From Candidatus Woesearchaeota archaeon (GTDB taxonomy: Archaea > Nanobdellota > Nanobdellia > Woesearchaeales > UBA10200): DNA of 38,657 nt. The translations under genes were made by a program, and so were the position numbers. Shown one piece after another: positions 16,564-24,773 of this stretch (positions are counted from its first letter, which is position 1; every line of letters starts with the position of its first letter). A model generated the notes under the pieces. The model saw only the letters and a program-made list of their open reading frames with translations, was not told the DNA's origin and made no database searches. The stretch lies in assembly GCA_016180275.1 (NCBI GenBank), contig JACPBN010000041.1:1-38657 (forward strand). The letters run 5' to 3'.

Positions 16564-16710
16564 ATGAAAAAAGCAAATATAATGGAATGTGCAGGCTTAT
16601 GGTCGCATATCAGCGATAAGGAAGCGAAAGAGATGAAAAGAGATATAGAAGAGATAGGCAAGAATATCACTCACTCAGTTCTTAAGAGGACAAGAACTAT
16701 GAATTATTAA
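16564..16710 (+). CDS. Small orphan antitoxin-like protein (48 aa)
   Basis: The short frame starts at ATG 16564 with GAGAG just upstream and ends TAA 16710. It encodes an AGLWSHISDKEAKEMKRDIE core followed by a basic end (LKRTRTMNY). The pattern of AG-W, then D-E-E and a charged helix with a terminal basic patch resembles archaeal VapB-like antitoxins that accompany PIN toxins. No toxin gene is adjacent: upstream is the antiporter and downstream the ureohydrolase homologue. It may be a solitary antitoxin or a leftover of a lost pair. The resemblance is from memory of pattern, so the call is tentative. Confidence 0.45.
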   Translation: MKKANIMECAGLWSHISDKEAKEMKRDIEEIGKNITHSVLKRTRTMNY

Positions 16711-16779
16711 TACCAGAAAAACCTCTAAACTACATTTTCTCCAGCAAAATTTTTAAACCTGCAAAAATCCATAGTTATT

Positions 16780-17499
16780 ATGAACATAATCAGCGTGCCA
16801 ATCTCTGGTGTATCATTAAGTTTTGAATACAAAGCAATCTTTACTGAAATAATTAAGCAGTATTCTTTGCTGGGAGCAAACGAAGACGGCAGAAATGATG
16901 TTGCTGAAATAAGAGAAGTGGATGATGCCAATGAGATAAAGGATTATGTAAAAGACCACACGGTATTTCTTTTTGGTGATGAAAGCTTTACTGCACAGGC
17001 ATTTAGAACATTTGCAGCAAAATATCCCAATGCAGGATTGCTTAGATTTGATTCTAATTTCTCCTCATTGTTACAATTAGTTAGAAATTCTACTCAAATA
17101 TCTACTTCTCCTATAATAAAGCCTAACCAAATAATATTTGCCGCAACCAGAGCATGGAACAGGGAAGAAGCTGATTACATTAGAACGCAGAAGATAAATC
17201 ATTTCGGCATGAAAAAGCTCTTTGAGCTAGGCATAGATGAGGCTACTGATACATTAATGGAAACTGCAAGGAATTATAGCGCATTGTATATTTCAATTGA
17301 TATTAGCTGTTTAGACCCAGCATTTGTTACTTCAGAAAAGAAAGAGCCAGGGGGCTTAACAACAAGAGAGTTACTTTATATGCAGCAAAGATTAAAGTTA
17401 TTAAAGAATCTGAAAATAGTGGATATTGTTGGTTTTACTCCTGAAAGAGATATGGCTACTGCAAAAATTGCAGCGAAGATTATGAAGGAGCTAAGTTAA
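16780..17499 (+). CDS. Ureohydrolase (arginase/agmatinase)-fold protein lacking metal ligands
   Basis: The fold is that of the arginase/agmatinase family: YISIDISCLDPAFV and EPGGLTTRELLYMQ correspond to the S-D-D-LDPAF and PGGLT motifs. The manganese ligands are mostly gone. The GGDHS strand is FGDESF (65-70, His to Glu), the DAHxD motif is DSNFS (91-95, losing His and the second Asp), and the DxD pair is Asp174 with Ser176. It is also short, 239 residues against about 300. Manganese-dependent guanidino hydrolysis is therefore unlikely; a binding, scaffold or altered catalytic role is possible. The open frame, intact length of core and lack of stops argue against a dead gene. It ends overlapping the convergent LemA gene by four bases. 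Confidence 0.75.
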   Translation: MNIISVPISGVSLSFEYKAIFTEIIKQYSLLGANEDGRNDVAEIREVDDANEIKDYVKDHTVFLFGDESFTAQAFRTFAAKYPNAGLLRFDSNFSSLLQLVRNSTQISTSPIIKPNQIIFAATRAWNREEADYIRTQKINHFGMKKLFELGIDEATDTLMETARNYSALYISIDISCLDPAFVTSEKKEPGGLTTRELLYMQQRLKLLKNLKIVDIVGFTPERDMATAKIAAKIMKELS

Positions 17500-18068
17500 A
17501 ACTCCACTTTAACATCCTGCTTCTCAATCTCTGGGACTTTGTACATCTCTCTTGGCTGAGCCAGTCCCATCCTTTTTGCAACCATTACATCAGGGAATGA
17601 TTGTATGCGGATATTGAATTGGTTTACGCTGTCGTTATAAAACTCTCTTCTGTCAGATAATTCATTTTCCAAGCCGGAAATCCTGTTTTGAAGCTGGATA
17701 AAATTTTCATTAGCTTTTAAGTTAGGATAGTTTTCAGAGACAGCGAACAATGTTTTCAATGCGCTACTAATTAAACTGTCTGCAGCTGCTTTCTCGCCCA
17801 TTGACTCTGCATTCATAAATGCAGTTCTAGCTTTAGTCAATGTTACAAGCAATTCTTTCTCGTGCTTAATATAGCCTTTTACCGAGGCAATCAATTTAGG
17901 CAGCTCATCATGCCTTTGCTTTAACAATACATCAATATTTGCCCATGATTTTTCAATGTTATTTTTCAATGAAATTAAACCATTGTAGATAGACACGAAA
18001 TAACCAATAACACCTAAGACCACAAAAACAATAGATACCATTATCACAAATGTCAGACCAAATGCCAT
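17496..18068 (-). CDS. lemA: LemA family membrane-anchored protein
   Basis: A single N-terminal membrane helix (about 5-28) is followed by the LemA helical bundle: NNIEKSWANIDVLLKQRHDELPKL at 36-59, then a KGYIKHEKELLVTLTKAR helix and a NPYNLKAN-like region reading YPNLKANENF. The RREFYNDSVNQFNIRIQSFP segment is a hallmark of the family. LemA proteins are widespread and poorly understood; they are often encoded beside membrane proteins with GIDE or TPM domains. Here the GIDE-like gene lies 77 bases upstream on the same strand. The helical domain is expected on one face of the membrane. Confidence 0.92.
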   Translation of the reverse strand: MAFGLTFVIMVSIVFVVLGVIGYFVSIYNGLISLKNNIEKSWANIDVLLKQRHDELPKLIASVKGYIKHEKELLVTLTKARTAFMNAESMGEKAAADSLISSALKTLFAVSENYPNLKANENFIQLQNRISGLENELSDRREFYNDSVNQFNIRIQSFPDVMVAKRMGLAQPREMYKVPEIEKQDVKVEF

Positions 18069-18145
18069 GTTATCACCTTTTTTGGATGTTTTTTATTAAT
18101 TATTATAAGTTTTATTATTTAATATTTAATATGAAATTATTTTGT

Positions 18146-18913
18146 TTAAAATACACCCAAGTATATAAAGATTATTGATAAGCAAACTAAACTTAAGGCT
18201 GCACCGCCAAATAATCCGCCAAATGTTTTCCGCTTTAATTTAGCCACCAGATCTTTTTCATTAGAATCAGAAATGTAATAAATCTGATCACTGCCTTTCT
18301 GTATCATGATATCTGCAGCATTATATATCCCAGTGCCCTCTTCAACAAAAGGATTATCACCTGCAGTACCCATTATGTAAAGCTTGTCTTTTGGCGCAAT
18401 ATAATATTCTAAATACTTTAATGTTCTGCCAGATCCTAAAAAGCCTGCATCAGAGAAATTAATAGACTTAAAAAAAGCCTTCAATAGAAGATTATTCTTA
18501 CTGTTAAGTGTTTGTGATTCAAAATCTAAAGGAATATCAATTTCTGCATCAGCAGGATTAGTTAATACTTGGCCTGTATTGTCTTTTAAGAAGAAATATG
18601 CGCCTTTTTTGCCTGATTTAATTGTCGCCCAGTAGGTTAATCTCTTGCTCCTTCTAAGCTCTTGGATTTCATATTTATAATACACACAATCATGAGCAGA
18701 GAATGGGCTTTTTAACAAATGGCCTTTTGCAGGCACTACTTCACCATAAATCTCTACCAATCCCATAGCCAATGAACGTATCTTTGAAGTAGGCATGTTT
18801 TCAACCATTCTCTTAAGCTTCAGCCATTCAAAGCCCTTGAAAAATAAGTAGATGCCAAAAATGAATCCAAATACACTGTAGATAAGTAAGTCACCTTCAT
18901 CATCACTTGCCAT
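18146..18913 (-). CDS. GIDE-domain membrane protein
   Basis: The protein has a hydrophobic N-terminal helix (about 10-30), a soluble middle part and a hydrophobic C-terminal helix (about 232-253). The middle shows the GIDE pattern: a GEVVPAKGHLLKSPFSAHDCVYYKYEIQE stretch, in which membrane-side strands and the C-x-YY-E motif are typical, and later a KYLEYYIAPKDKLYIMGTA region. GIDE domains were named from the human mitochondrial ligase MULAN; prokaryotic versions lack the RING finger and often accompany LemA, as here. It is likely a two-pass membrane partner of the LemA protein. Function in archaea is unknown. Confidence 0.75.
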   Translation of the reverse strand: MASDDEGDLLIYSVFGFIFGIYLFFKGFEWLKLKRMVENMPTSKIRSLAMGLVEIYGEVVPAKGHLLKSPFSAHDCVYYKYEIQELRRSKRLTYWATIKSGKKGAYFFLKDNTGQVLTNPADAEIDIPLDFESQTLNSKNNLLLKAFFKSINFSDAGFLGSGRTLKYLEYYIAPKDKLYIMGTAGDNPFVEEGTGIYNAADIMIQKGSDQIYYISDSNEKDLVAKLKRKTFGGLFGGAALSLVCLSIIFIYLGVF

Positions 18914-18985
18914 ATTTCAATATTGCAAAATAAAGAAGTATATAAACATATATGATGAATAAAGAGGGTATACTTGTATTGCACA

Positions 18986-19171
18986 GCAGCTGCCGCCAAT
19001 TTAGTTGGCACTAATCCAAAAACAAAGAGAATGTTGCGACGGGCAATGCAATAAAGCTACGAATCAACTAATGCAACACGCAATGCTTTTCTATTCTCAC
19101 ATTTGCTAAACACAATGTAGAGGAGGAGCAACTCTTCGATAATCAATGCCAGTGCCAACGGCGGCAGCTGC
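18986..19171 (-). ncRNA. Structured RNA candidate, copy 2
   Basis: Most of the 322-base gap before 18913 is filled by this element. On the minus strand GCAGCTGCCGCC (19171-19160) pairs with 18997-18986 and GTTGGCACT (19159-19151) pairs with 19012-19004, with a 6-base bulge (18998-19003) on the 3' side as in copy 1. Between the helices lie the same blocks in the same order: GAGTTGCTCC...CTAC (19134-19117), GTGAGAATAGAAA (19100-19088), GTGTTG and GCCCGTCGCAAC (19044-19033). The interior is 138 bases here and 140 in copy 1. A TATTTAAA box on the minus strand lies about 12-20 bases before the helix (19184-19191). This favours minus-strand transcription starting at or near the helix. Confidence 0.6.
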
Positions 19172-19235
19172 TTAGTAAATGTTTTTTAAATACATACTAC
19201 CAATAATAAAAATGTGCAATAAAAAAAAGGCGTAC

Positions 19236-19403
19236 TTATTTAAGGAAGTATCTTAATAGGGTAACAGCTATGGATATGATAAATACAAGAAATAATAATG
19301 CTATTAATTTCCTAGATGTTTTTTTGAATATCCATTCGATAAATACAATAAACCCTAATTCAGCAAAGATTTCTGCAAAAAATTCTCCTAAAGCACCTAG
19401 CAT
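19236..19403 (-). CDS. Small membrane protein (55 aa)
   Basis: The frame starts at ATG 19403 and ends TAA at 19236. It begins with an amphipathic ELGFIVFIEWIF helix region, then a basic KKTSRK loop, then a hydrophobic helix (LIALLFLVFIISIAVTLL) and a short basic end. One or two membrane segments are likely. It sits between the DHH phosphoesterase gene (40 bases upstream, same strand) and the RNA candidate. No family is recognised; coding status is inferred from composition and a plausible topology. Confidence 0.5.
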   Translation of the reverse strand: MLGALGEFFAEIFAELGFIVFIEWIFKKTSRKLIALLFLVFIISIAVTLLRYFLK

Positions 19404-19442
19404 AATAGTTATAAAATAATCTAACTATAAAAATAGTATCAA

Positions 19443-20495
19443 TCAGCTCTCATTCAGCAGCTCAATAAACTTATCAATATCATCTCTTGCCATTGTGACT
19501 CCGCCAGCTTTCTCATGTCCGCCGCCTGTCAAGCCCTCAATTTTGCCATTGAATTCATTCAAGAATGCGCCTGCATCAAAATTAATATGGTCAGGGACGC
19601 GCATGCTTGCAATTATATTTCCATTAAACTTGTTCATGACAAGCAAAGGCTTGTTTTTTAAATGCCTGCTTGCTAAAACTCCCTGTATATTTTTGTCGCA
19701 TTCAATCACTGCATACTGTATTTTTTTAGTATCATGGATCTGAATCGGCATTTCATAGTATTCACGCAGCTGTTTCTTGTAATCCTGCAGCATCTCTGCA
19801 ATTGGATGCAGATTATAGATAAATAATTTTATATCATCTATGCTTTTCATCAGCTCAAATGGCACATTTCCATGCCAGTGCATTCTTTTGCCTGTGTTCA
19901 ATGCAGAAACATATCTTTCAATCTCAAGATAATCCTTGCCTGAACCATAAAATGATTTCTTTTTTTCCATCAGGTTATGGATCCCTTTTTTTGTTTCAAT
20001 TTGCAATAATTCGCCTGCAATAACCTGTAATTCCAGAGGTAAATTATCTGCTTTTCCGCCATCGCCAAAATAGCCTAGCAATGTGAGAAATACCATATAA
20101 GAATTGACTGCAAACTTTGAGCCTTGGAGAATGTCTCTCCATATCAAAAAGCTGCAGCTTTGAGCCTCATGGTCAAACACATGAAACAGAAAATCTTTCA
20201 GCATCGGTGCATTTGGCTGCATTGGATGATGGTCAATATAGATAACTTTTTTTGAATCAAGATTTGCGCTTGGCTTAATATCTGTGCAAATAATTACGTC
20301 TGGATTGCCAGTAATATCTTCTGGCTCAATCCTGAAAACTAAGCCTTTAGAAGTTGTATTTATCTTGCTTGCATTATTTTTCAGCAAATGATATATTATC
20401 GCCCCGGAAGTAATGCCATCTGCATCATAGTGAGTTGCAATGAAAACTTCTTTGCCTTTTGTTAGATCCAGTATTTTTTTTAAGTTAGGATTCAT
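19443..20495 (-). CDS. DHH-family phosphoesterase (RecJ-like)
   Basis: Motif I is THYDADGITSG (21-31), the DHH motif is IYIDHHPMQP (86-95), and the C-terminal DHHA1 domain ends with GLTGGGHEKAGGVT. A FGDGG segment near 143-147 supplies another metal-binding aspartate. Such proteins are manganese-dependent nucleases or phosphodiesterases; archaeal versions include GAN/RecJ-like exonucleases that associate with the replication complex. The length of 350 residues fits a compact single-chain enzyme without the extra OB domain of bacterial RecJ. Whether it acts on single-stranded DNA, RNA or short oligonucleotides cannot be told. It starts at ATG 20495 and stands alone on the minus strand. Confidence 0.88.
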   Translation of the reverse strand: MNPNLKKILDLTKGKEVFIATHYDADGITSGAIIYHLLKNNASKINTTSKGLVFRIEPEDITGNPDVIICTDIKPSANLDSKKVIYIDHHPMQPNAPMLKDFLFHVFDHEAQSCSFLIWRDILQGSKFAVNSYMVFLTLLGYFGDGGKADNLPLELQVIAGELLQIETKKGIHNLMEKKKSFYGSGKDYLEIERYVSALNTGKRMHWHGNVPFELMKSIDDIKLFIYNLHPIAEMLQDYKKQLREYYEMPIQIHDTKKIQYAVIECDKNIQGVLASRHLKNKPLLVMNKFNGNIIASMRVPDHINFDAGAFLNEFNGKIEGLTGGGHEKAGGVTMARDDIDKFIELLNES

Positions 20496-20616
20496 CTAAG
20501 CACCTTATAAGATAAAGAAAAACTAAGGTATTTATAAATTTTGGTATATGAGATTATAATAATTATGAGTGTAGGTGTAATTAAAGACTATTCAATGCCT
20601 AATGCCGACAGAAAGA

Positions 20617-20680
20617 TTTATATAGTTACACATATTTAACTGCATTATGTGTATTAAATGCACAATAACTAAATTGGAGG
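20617..20680 (+). promoter_or_regulatory. TATA box, inverted-repeat operator and ribosome site of the VapBC-like pair
   Basis: TTTATATA lies at 20617-20624. TACACATA (20627-20634) is the inverse of TATGTGTA (20646-20653), just past the TATA box where a repressor would block RNA polymerase. The ribosome site GGAGG (20676-20680) precedes ATG 20688. The layout fits autoregulation by the ribbon-helix-helix antitoxin. Confidence 0.55.
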
Positions 20681-20687
20681 GATCAAT

Positions 20688-20927
20688 ATGCCAACTTTAA
20701 CACTAGCAATATCTGCAGATTTAAAGAACGAGATGGACACCATGCCTGAATTAAACTGGTCAGAGATAGCCAGAGAAGCAATTGCCAAAAAAGCATCTGA
20801 ATTTAAATTATTTAAGGCAATTGTAGCAAAGTCCAAGCTAAAGCAGGAAGATGCTATCGTTATAGGCGAAAAGATCAAGGAAGATATCTATAGAGAGTAC
20901 AAGAAACGCCTGAAAGAGATGAAATAG
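20688..20927 (+). CDS. Ribbon-helix-helix antitoxin (VapB-like)
   Basis: The 79-residue protein starts with a TLTLAIS strand and then a DLKNEMDTMPELNWSEIARE helix-turn-helix, the ribbon-helix-helix DNA-binding layout. A basic helix (AIAKKASEF) and a charged C-terminal tail (EDIYREYKKRLKEMK) follow; the tail probably wraps the toxin. It stops at 20927 and the PIN toxin ATG is the next base, so the pair is co-translated. A palindrome overlapping the promoter region is its probable operator. The antitoxin role is inferred from the partner. Confidence 0.8.
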   Translation: MPTLTLAISADLKNEMDTMPELNWSEIAREAIAKKASEFKLFKAIVAKSKLKQEDAIVIGEKIKEDIYREYKKRLKEMK

Positions 20928-21338
20928 ATGCTGATAGTTGTTGATGTCAACATAGTGATCTCTGCATTAACAGCAGGAAACATAGCTGACCTAATCTTAT
21001 CTGAAAAGCTGGAGCTGATATCTCCTGAGCTGTTGTTTGTAGAGCTGAGAAAACATAAGGAAGAGATAAAGCAAAAGTCTCTTTTTTCTGAGCAGGAATT
21101 TGAGAGAGTGACAAGCATATTAGAAGCAAAGATAAAGATAATCCCTTTAGAAGAATTTGCACATCTCATTTCGCAGGCAGAGCAGTTATTAGGCAAGCAT
21201 GTCAAAGATTCTCCGTATGTTGCACTAGCATTGAAATATAAATGCCCAATCTGGTCATACGAGAAATTATTTAAGAAGCTAGGCAGTGTGGAATGTTTGA
21301 TAACGCAGGAAGTTGCTGAACGAATAAAACAGATATAA
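20928..21338 (+). CDS. PIN-domain toxin (VapC-like)
   Basis: The PIN fold starts with MLIVVDVNIVISAL (first metal-binding Asp6), has acidic FVELRKHKEEI in the second helix, and VKDSPYVALALKYKCPIWS carrying another Asp. The last metal site, usually a D-K-D/F strand, reads SYEKLFKKL, so a glutamate stands in for aspartate. Length (136) is standard. VapC-like PIN proteins cleave RNA, often tRNA or rRNA, and are silenced by the adjacent antitoxin. The substitution could weaken catalysis but acidic character is kept. It is convergent with purH. Confidence 0.83.
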   Translation: MLIVVDVNIVISALTAGNIADLILSEKLELISPELLFVELRKHKEEIKQKSLFSEQEFERVTSILEAKIKIIPLEEFAHLISQAEQLLGKHVKDSPYVALALKYKCPIWSYEKLFKKLGSVECLITQEVAERIKQI

Positions 21339-21375
21339 GATTAATTGATTAGGGTATTTACTAAAAACTTATTAT

Positions 21376-23040
21376 TCAGTGCCTAAAATGCCGCATACCA
21401 GTAAATATCATTGCAATCCCGTGCTTATTAGCTGCGTCAATGACTTCATTATCCCTAATGCTTCCGCCTGGCTGGACAATATATTTTATACCCTGCTCAG
21501 CTGCAATCTCAACAGTATCTGCAAACGGAAAGAATGCATCGCTTGCTAGCACACACTCCCCAAATTTTTGCGCAAATTCCTTCTTAGAAAATTTCATTAA
21601 CTCAAAATTTTCTATTGCTTTTGTTATAGCTAACTTTCTTAGACTATCTACCCTGTTTGGCTGGCCAGCGCCCATACCTACAACCATAAATTTTCCTGGC
21701 GAATATTCATAGCCAAGAACTATGGCATTTGATTTTGTATGCTTACATGCTTTCCAGGCAAATTCTGCAAGAGCGTTTTTTGTTTCAGAAAATTTAGCTT
21801 TAGTAATAAGCTTCCATTCTGAATAATTCTGTGAATCAGTATTTTGTTCTAATATCCCCCCACCAACTGACCTATAAATATTTGAGACTTTAACCCCATT
21901 TGAATCCTTAGCACCAATTGCATCATAATTATCCAGCCCAATTACCTGCAGCAACCTGATATCTTTGCTTTTATTCTTTAAGAATTCAAGCGCATCATCA
22001 TCAAACTCTGGCGCTATTAATGCCTCAACAAATTTGCCTTTCAGAAACTCTGCTGATTTCAGGTCAACTTTTCTTGTGACTGCAATTATGCTTCCAAATG
22101 AGCTGACAGTATCCCCATGCCATGCATGCTCTAATGCTTCTGCAAGCGATTTGCCAGTTGCTAGTCCGCAAGGATTTGTGTGTTTAACTACGCATGCTGC
22201 AACTTCTTTTGAATGTTCTTTAACTGCTTCTAAAGCTGCATCTCCATCCAAATAATTATTGTATGACATTTCTTTGCCGTGTAATTGGATTGAATTGGAG
22301 ATGTTAGGAACCACTATATTGCTTGTATCTGCAACATAGAATATTCCCTGCTGATGAGGATTTTCACCATAACGTAGCTTTCTGCCAGCTATAAATTTCA
22401 TGCGCAGGATTTTTTCTCCATGTAATTTTTCACTCAAGAATTTGTCAATCGCAGAATCATAGTCAGCTGTATGCCTGAAAACTTTTAATGCAAGCTTTTG
22501 CCTTGTTTGTAATGTAGTAGATGGAATTTTATTTGCAGACTTTGATTTTTTCAACTCATCCAATACAGCGCCATAATCATTAGGGCCGATAACAACCGTA
22601 ACATACTTGTAATTCTTAGCAGCTGCCCTTAATATTGTCGGACCGCCAATGTCAATCTGCTCAATTGCTTCGTCTATTTTAACATCTTCAACTTTTTTGC
22701 CTGCATTTAACTGACTAGAAATAAACTGCTGAAATGGATAAAGATTTACAACAACTAAATCAATCATCTCTATTTTATTTTTCTTTGCTTGTTCCATGTG
22801 CTCTTTATTATCACGAATAGCCAGCAAACCGCCGTGAACTTTTGGATGCAAACTCTTTATCCTGCCATCCATCATCTCTGGAAATCCCGTATATTCAGAA
22901 ACATCTTTGACAGAAATCCTGTTCTCTCGCAATAATTTAGCTGTGCCGCCCGTAGAAAGAATTTCATAGCCAAGTTTAACAAGCTCAGATGCAAATTTAA
23001 CAATGCCATCTTTGTTTGACACTGAGATAAGTGCTTTCAT
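21376..23040 (-). CDS. purH: Bifunctional AICAR transformylase / IMP cyclohydrolase
   Basis: PurH performs the last two steps of IMP synthesis, using 10-formyl-tetrahydrofolate. The N-terminal cyclohydrolase domain has STGGTAKLLRE and GFPEMMDGRIKSLHPKVHGG; the transformylase domain has KHTNPCGLA, with the catalytic Lys-His pair, then SFGSIIAVTRKVD and AGQPNRVDSLRKLA, ending YIVQPGGSIRDNEVI. Length is 554 residues, modestly above the usual ~520. Most archaea use PurP and PurO for these steps, so a bacterial-type fused PurH suggests transfer or a DPANN pattern. purN lies 83 bases upstream on the same strand, so the two folate-dependent purine genes travel together. Confidence 0.94.
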   Translation of the reverse strand: MKALISVSNKDGIVKFASELVKLGYEILSTGGTAKLLRENRISVKDVSEYTGFPEMMDGRIKSLHPKVHGGLLAIRDNKEHMEQAKKNKIEMIDLVVVNLYPFQQFISSQLNAGKKVEDVKIDEAIEQIDIGGPTILRAAAKNYKYVTVVIGPNDYGAVLDELKKSKSANKIPSTTLQTRQKLALKVFRHTADYDSAIDKFLSEKLHGEKILRMKFIAGRKLRYGENPHQQGIFYVADTSNIVVPNISNSIQLHGKEMSYNNYLDGDAALEAVKEHSKEVAACVVKHTNPCGLATGKSLAEALEHAWHGDTVSSFGSIIAVTRKVDLKSAEFLKGKFVEALIAPEFDDDALEFLKNKSKDIRLLQVIGLDNYDAIGAKDSNGVKVSNIYRSVGGGILEQNTDSQNYSEWKLITKAKFSETKNALAEFAWKACKHTKSNAIVLGYEYSPGKFMVVGMGAGQPNRVDSLRKLAITKAIENFELMKFSKKEFAQKFGECVLASDAFFPFADTVEIAAEQGIKYIVQPGGSIRDNEVIDAANKHGIAMIFTGMRHFRH

Positions 23041-23123
23041 AACCCCAAATAGTGATAGGTTATATAAAAAGGTAGTTGGGAATTAATAAATCACAATCTT
23101 TTTTAGTTATATGAACCAAGAAA

Positions 23124-23780
23124 TCAATCCAAAATCCTTACTTTCCGTCCATCAACCTTCAGCCTTCCTTCGCAGAACAACTTAAGCGCTTCAGGCAATG
23201 CTTCATGCTCAATCTTCAAGCCGCGTTCTTTAAAGCTCTCAAATGTATCATCGTCTTTAATTGGATTTACTTTCTGCAGAATTATAGGGCCAGTATCGCA
23301 GCCTTCGTCAACAAAATGCACAGTGCAGCCAGAAACTTTGACACCATATTCCCATGCATCTTCATAGCCATGAATGCCTGGAAAGCTAGGCAATAGTGAT
23401 GGATGGATGTTGATTAGTTTATTCCTATACTTTTCAACAAAATATTTGGAAAGCAGCCTCATAAACCCTGCAAGAACAACTATATCAACAGTGTATTTTT
23501 CTAGCTGCTTAATAATTAGTTTATCATATTCCTCTCGTGATTTTGCCTTCTTTGGGTCAAGGAATATTGCCTGTATCTTGTGTTTTTTTGCTCGTTCTAA
23601 AGCAAATGCATCTGATTTATCACTAATTACAATTGCAACTTTCGCATTAAGATATCCAGAATCTATTTTGTCAATTATTGACTGCATATTTGTGCCGCGG
23701 CCAGATGCCAGCACAGCAATATTAATAATTTTAGAAGAAGAAGATTTATTGTTTTTATTGCTTAATGAAACATTTGCCAT
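23124..23780 (-). CDS. purN: Phosphoribosylglycinamide formyltransferase (folate type)
   Basis: PurN formylates GAR with 10-formyl-tetrahydrofolate. It shows the phosphate loop VLASGRGTNMQSII, the active-site strand NIHPSLLPSFPG (catalytic Asn and His) and SGCTVHFVDEGCDTGPIILQ with the catalytic aspartate. Length (218) includes a short Asn/Ser/Lys-rich N-terminal extension. It is followed by purH on the same strand. The formate-dependent alternative PurT, common in archaea, is not in the window. Confident by motif. Confidence 0.94.
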   Translation of the reverse strand: MANVSLSNKNNKSSSSKIINIAVLASGRGTNMQSIIDKIDSGYLNAKVAIVISDKSDAFALERAKKHKIQAIFLDPKKAKSREEYDKLIIKQLEKYTVDIVVLAGFMRLLSKYFVEKYRNKLINIHPSLLPSFPGIHGYEDAWEYGVKVSGCTVHFVDEGCDTGPIILQKVNPIKDDDTFESFKERGLKIEHEALPEALKLFCEGRLKVDGRKVRILD

Positions 23781-23852
23781 AGCTTATTACCTCTTGTTTT
23801 AGAGCAATTGAGTTGAAGCTATCTTTAAAAATATTTCTGAAAAATTTTGAGT

Positions 23853-24773
23853 TTAGAGTGTAGTTATTGATCTCGACTGAAGAATAAACACTTCCCCATC
23901 CTTGACAGCAAACTCAATGTCCTGCGGCTTTCCATAATGCTTTTCTATTTCAATCCCTTTTTTCGCTATAGTTCTGATTACATCTTCTGAGATGCCTTCA
24001 TACTCTCCCATCTTCTGCTTGATTGCAAATGTTTTTCTGTCTAAAAAATAGCTATTTGGAGTTACCTCGCCAGAAACTACCTGCTCACCTAAGCCAATCG
24101 CTGCCTCAACAAGAATATCCTTCTTATGTATGGGATCAACTGTGAACATCACTCCGGCATACTCTGCCTGAACCATCTCTTGGATGACAACTGCCATGCC
24201 AACATCATGCGGAATCTTCTTTTCTTCGCGATAAAAAATCGCCCGTGGATTAAATAAGCTAGCCCAGCATTTCTTTACTGCTGCCAAGACCTCTTTTTTT
24301 GAAACATTAAGGTAAGTATCCTGCTGCCCTGCAAAGCTCGCAGTCAGCAAATCTTCTGCAGTTGCGCTGCTTCTCACAGCGAATTTAGTAGCTTTTGTCT
24401 GCTGTAAATGTGAATTTATTTCTTTAATTATATGCCCCATGATCTCTTCATCAAGAATTAGCTTTTTAATATTCTCAGCTGCAGTTTCAAGGAGTTTGTA
24501 ATCATTTATATCAACATTCTTGAGCTCATCAATTATCTTCTGCTTTAATTCTTTTATCTCAACAAAATCATAGTAAGCATCTGTAGTCACAACAAATCCA
24601 TAGGGCACGTTATATCCAGAATTGAATAATTCGCCAAGGTTGCAGCCTTTGCCGCCTGCAGTTGAGATGTCTTTCTTGGATATCTGCCTAAAAGAGAGGA
24701 CAAAATCTTTGTTCACTTGCTTATTCTCAAATTTTTTAATGCTCTTTTTTGGTTTAATAGTTTTATTTGCCAT
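23853..24773 (-). CDS. Stand-alone PEP-synthase-type ATP-grasp domain
   Basis: This is the N-terminal nucleotide-binding domain of the PEP synthase / pyruvate phosphate dikinase family as a separate protein of 306 residues. Landmarks are TAGGKGCNLGEL, FAVRSSATAEDLLTASFAGQ with an AVRSS strand and ED pair, EYAGVMFTVDP, EAAIGLGEQVVSGEVTPNSY, and the end DIEFAVKDGEVFILQSRSI. It stops where full-length enzymes continue into the phosphohistidine swivel domain. In the family this domain uses ATP to phosphorylate the swivel histidine, releasing AMP and phosphate. Five swivel proteins without ATP-grasp domains follow on the same strand, so it may serve them in trans. It overlaps the small membrane gene upstream by one base (TAATG), indicating coupled translation. 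Confidence 0.88.
   Translation of the reverse strand: MANKTIKPKKSIKKFENKQVNKDFVLSFRQISKKDISTAGGKGCNLGELFNSGYNVPYGFVVTTDAYYDFVEIKELKQKIIDELKNVDINDYKLLETAAENIKKLILDEEIMGHIIKEINSHLQQTKATKFAVRSSATAEDLLTASFAGQQDTYLNVSKKEVLAAVKKCWASLFNPRAIFYREEKKIPHDVGMAVVIQEMVQAEYAGVMFTVDPIHKKDILVEAAIGLGEQVVSGEVTPNSYFLDRKTFAIKQKMGEYEGISEDVIRTIAKKGIEIEKHYGKPQDIEFAVKDGEVFILQSRSITTL

Noticed and set aside
16780-17499. Calling the gene an active agmatinase
   Set aside because: Key metal-binding His and Asp residues are replaced, so the enzymatic name is not supported.
20564-20626. 20-residue frame before the VapBC-like pair
   Set aside because: Too short, without ribosome site, and it overlaps the promoter.
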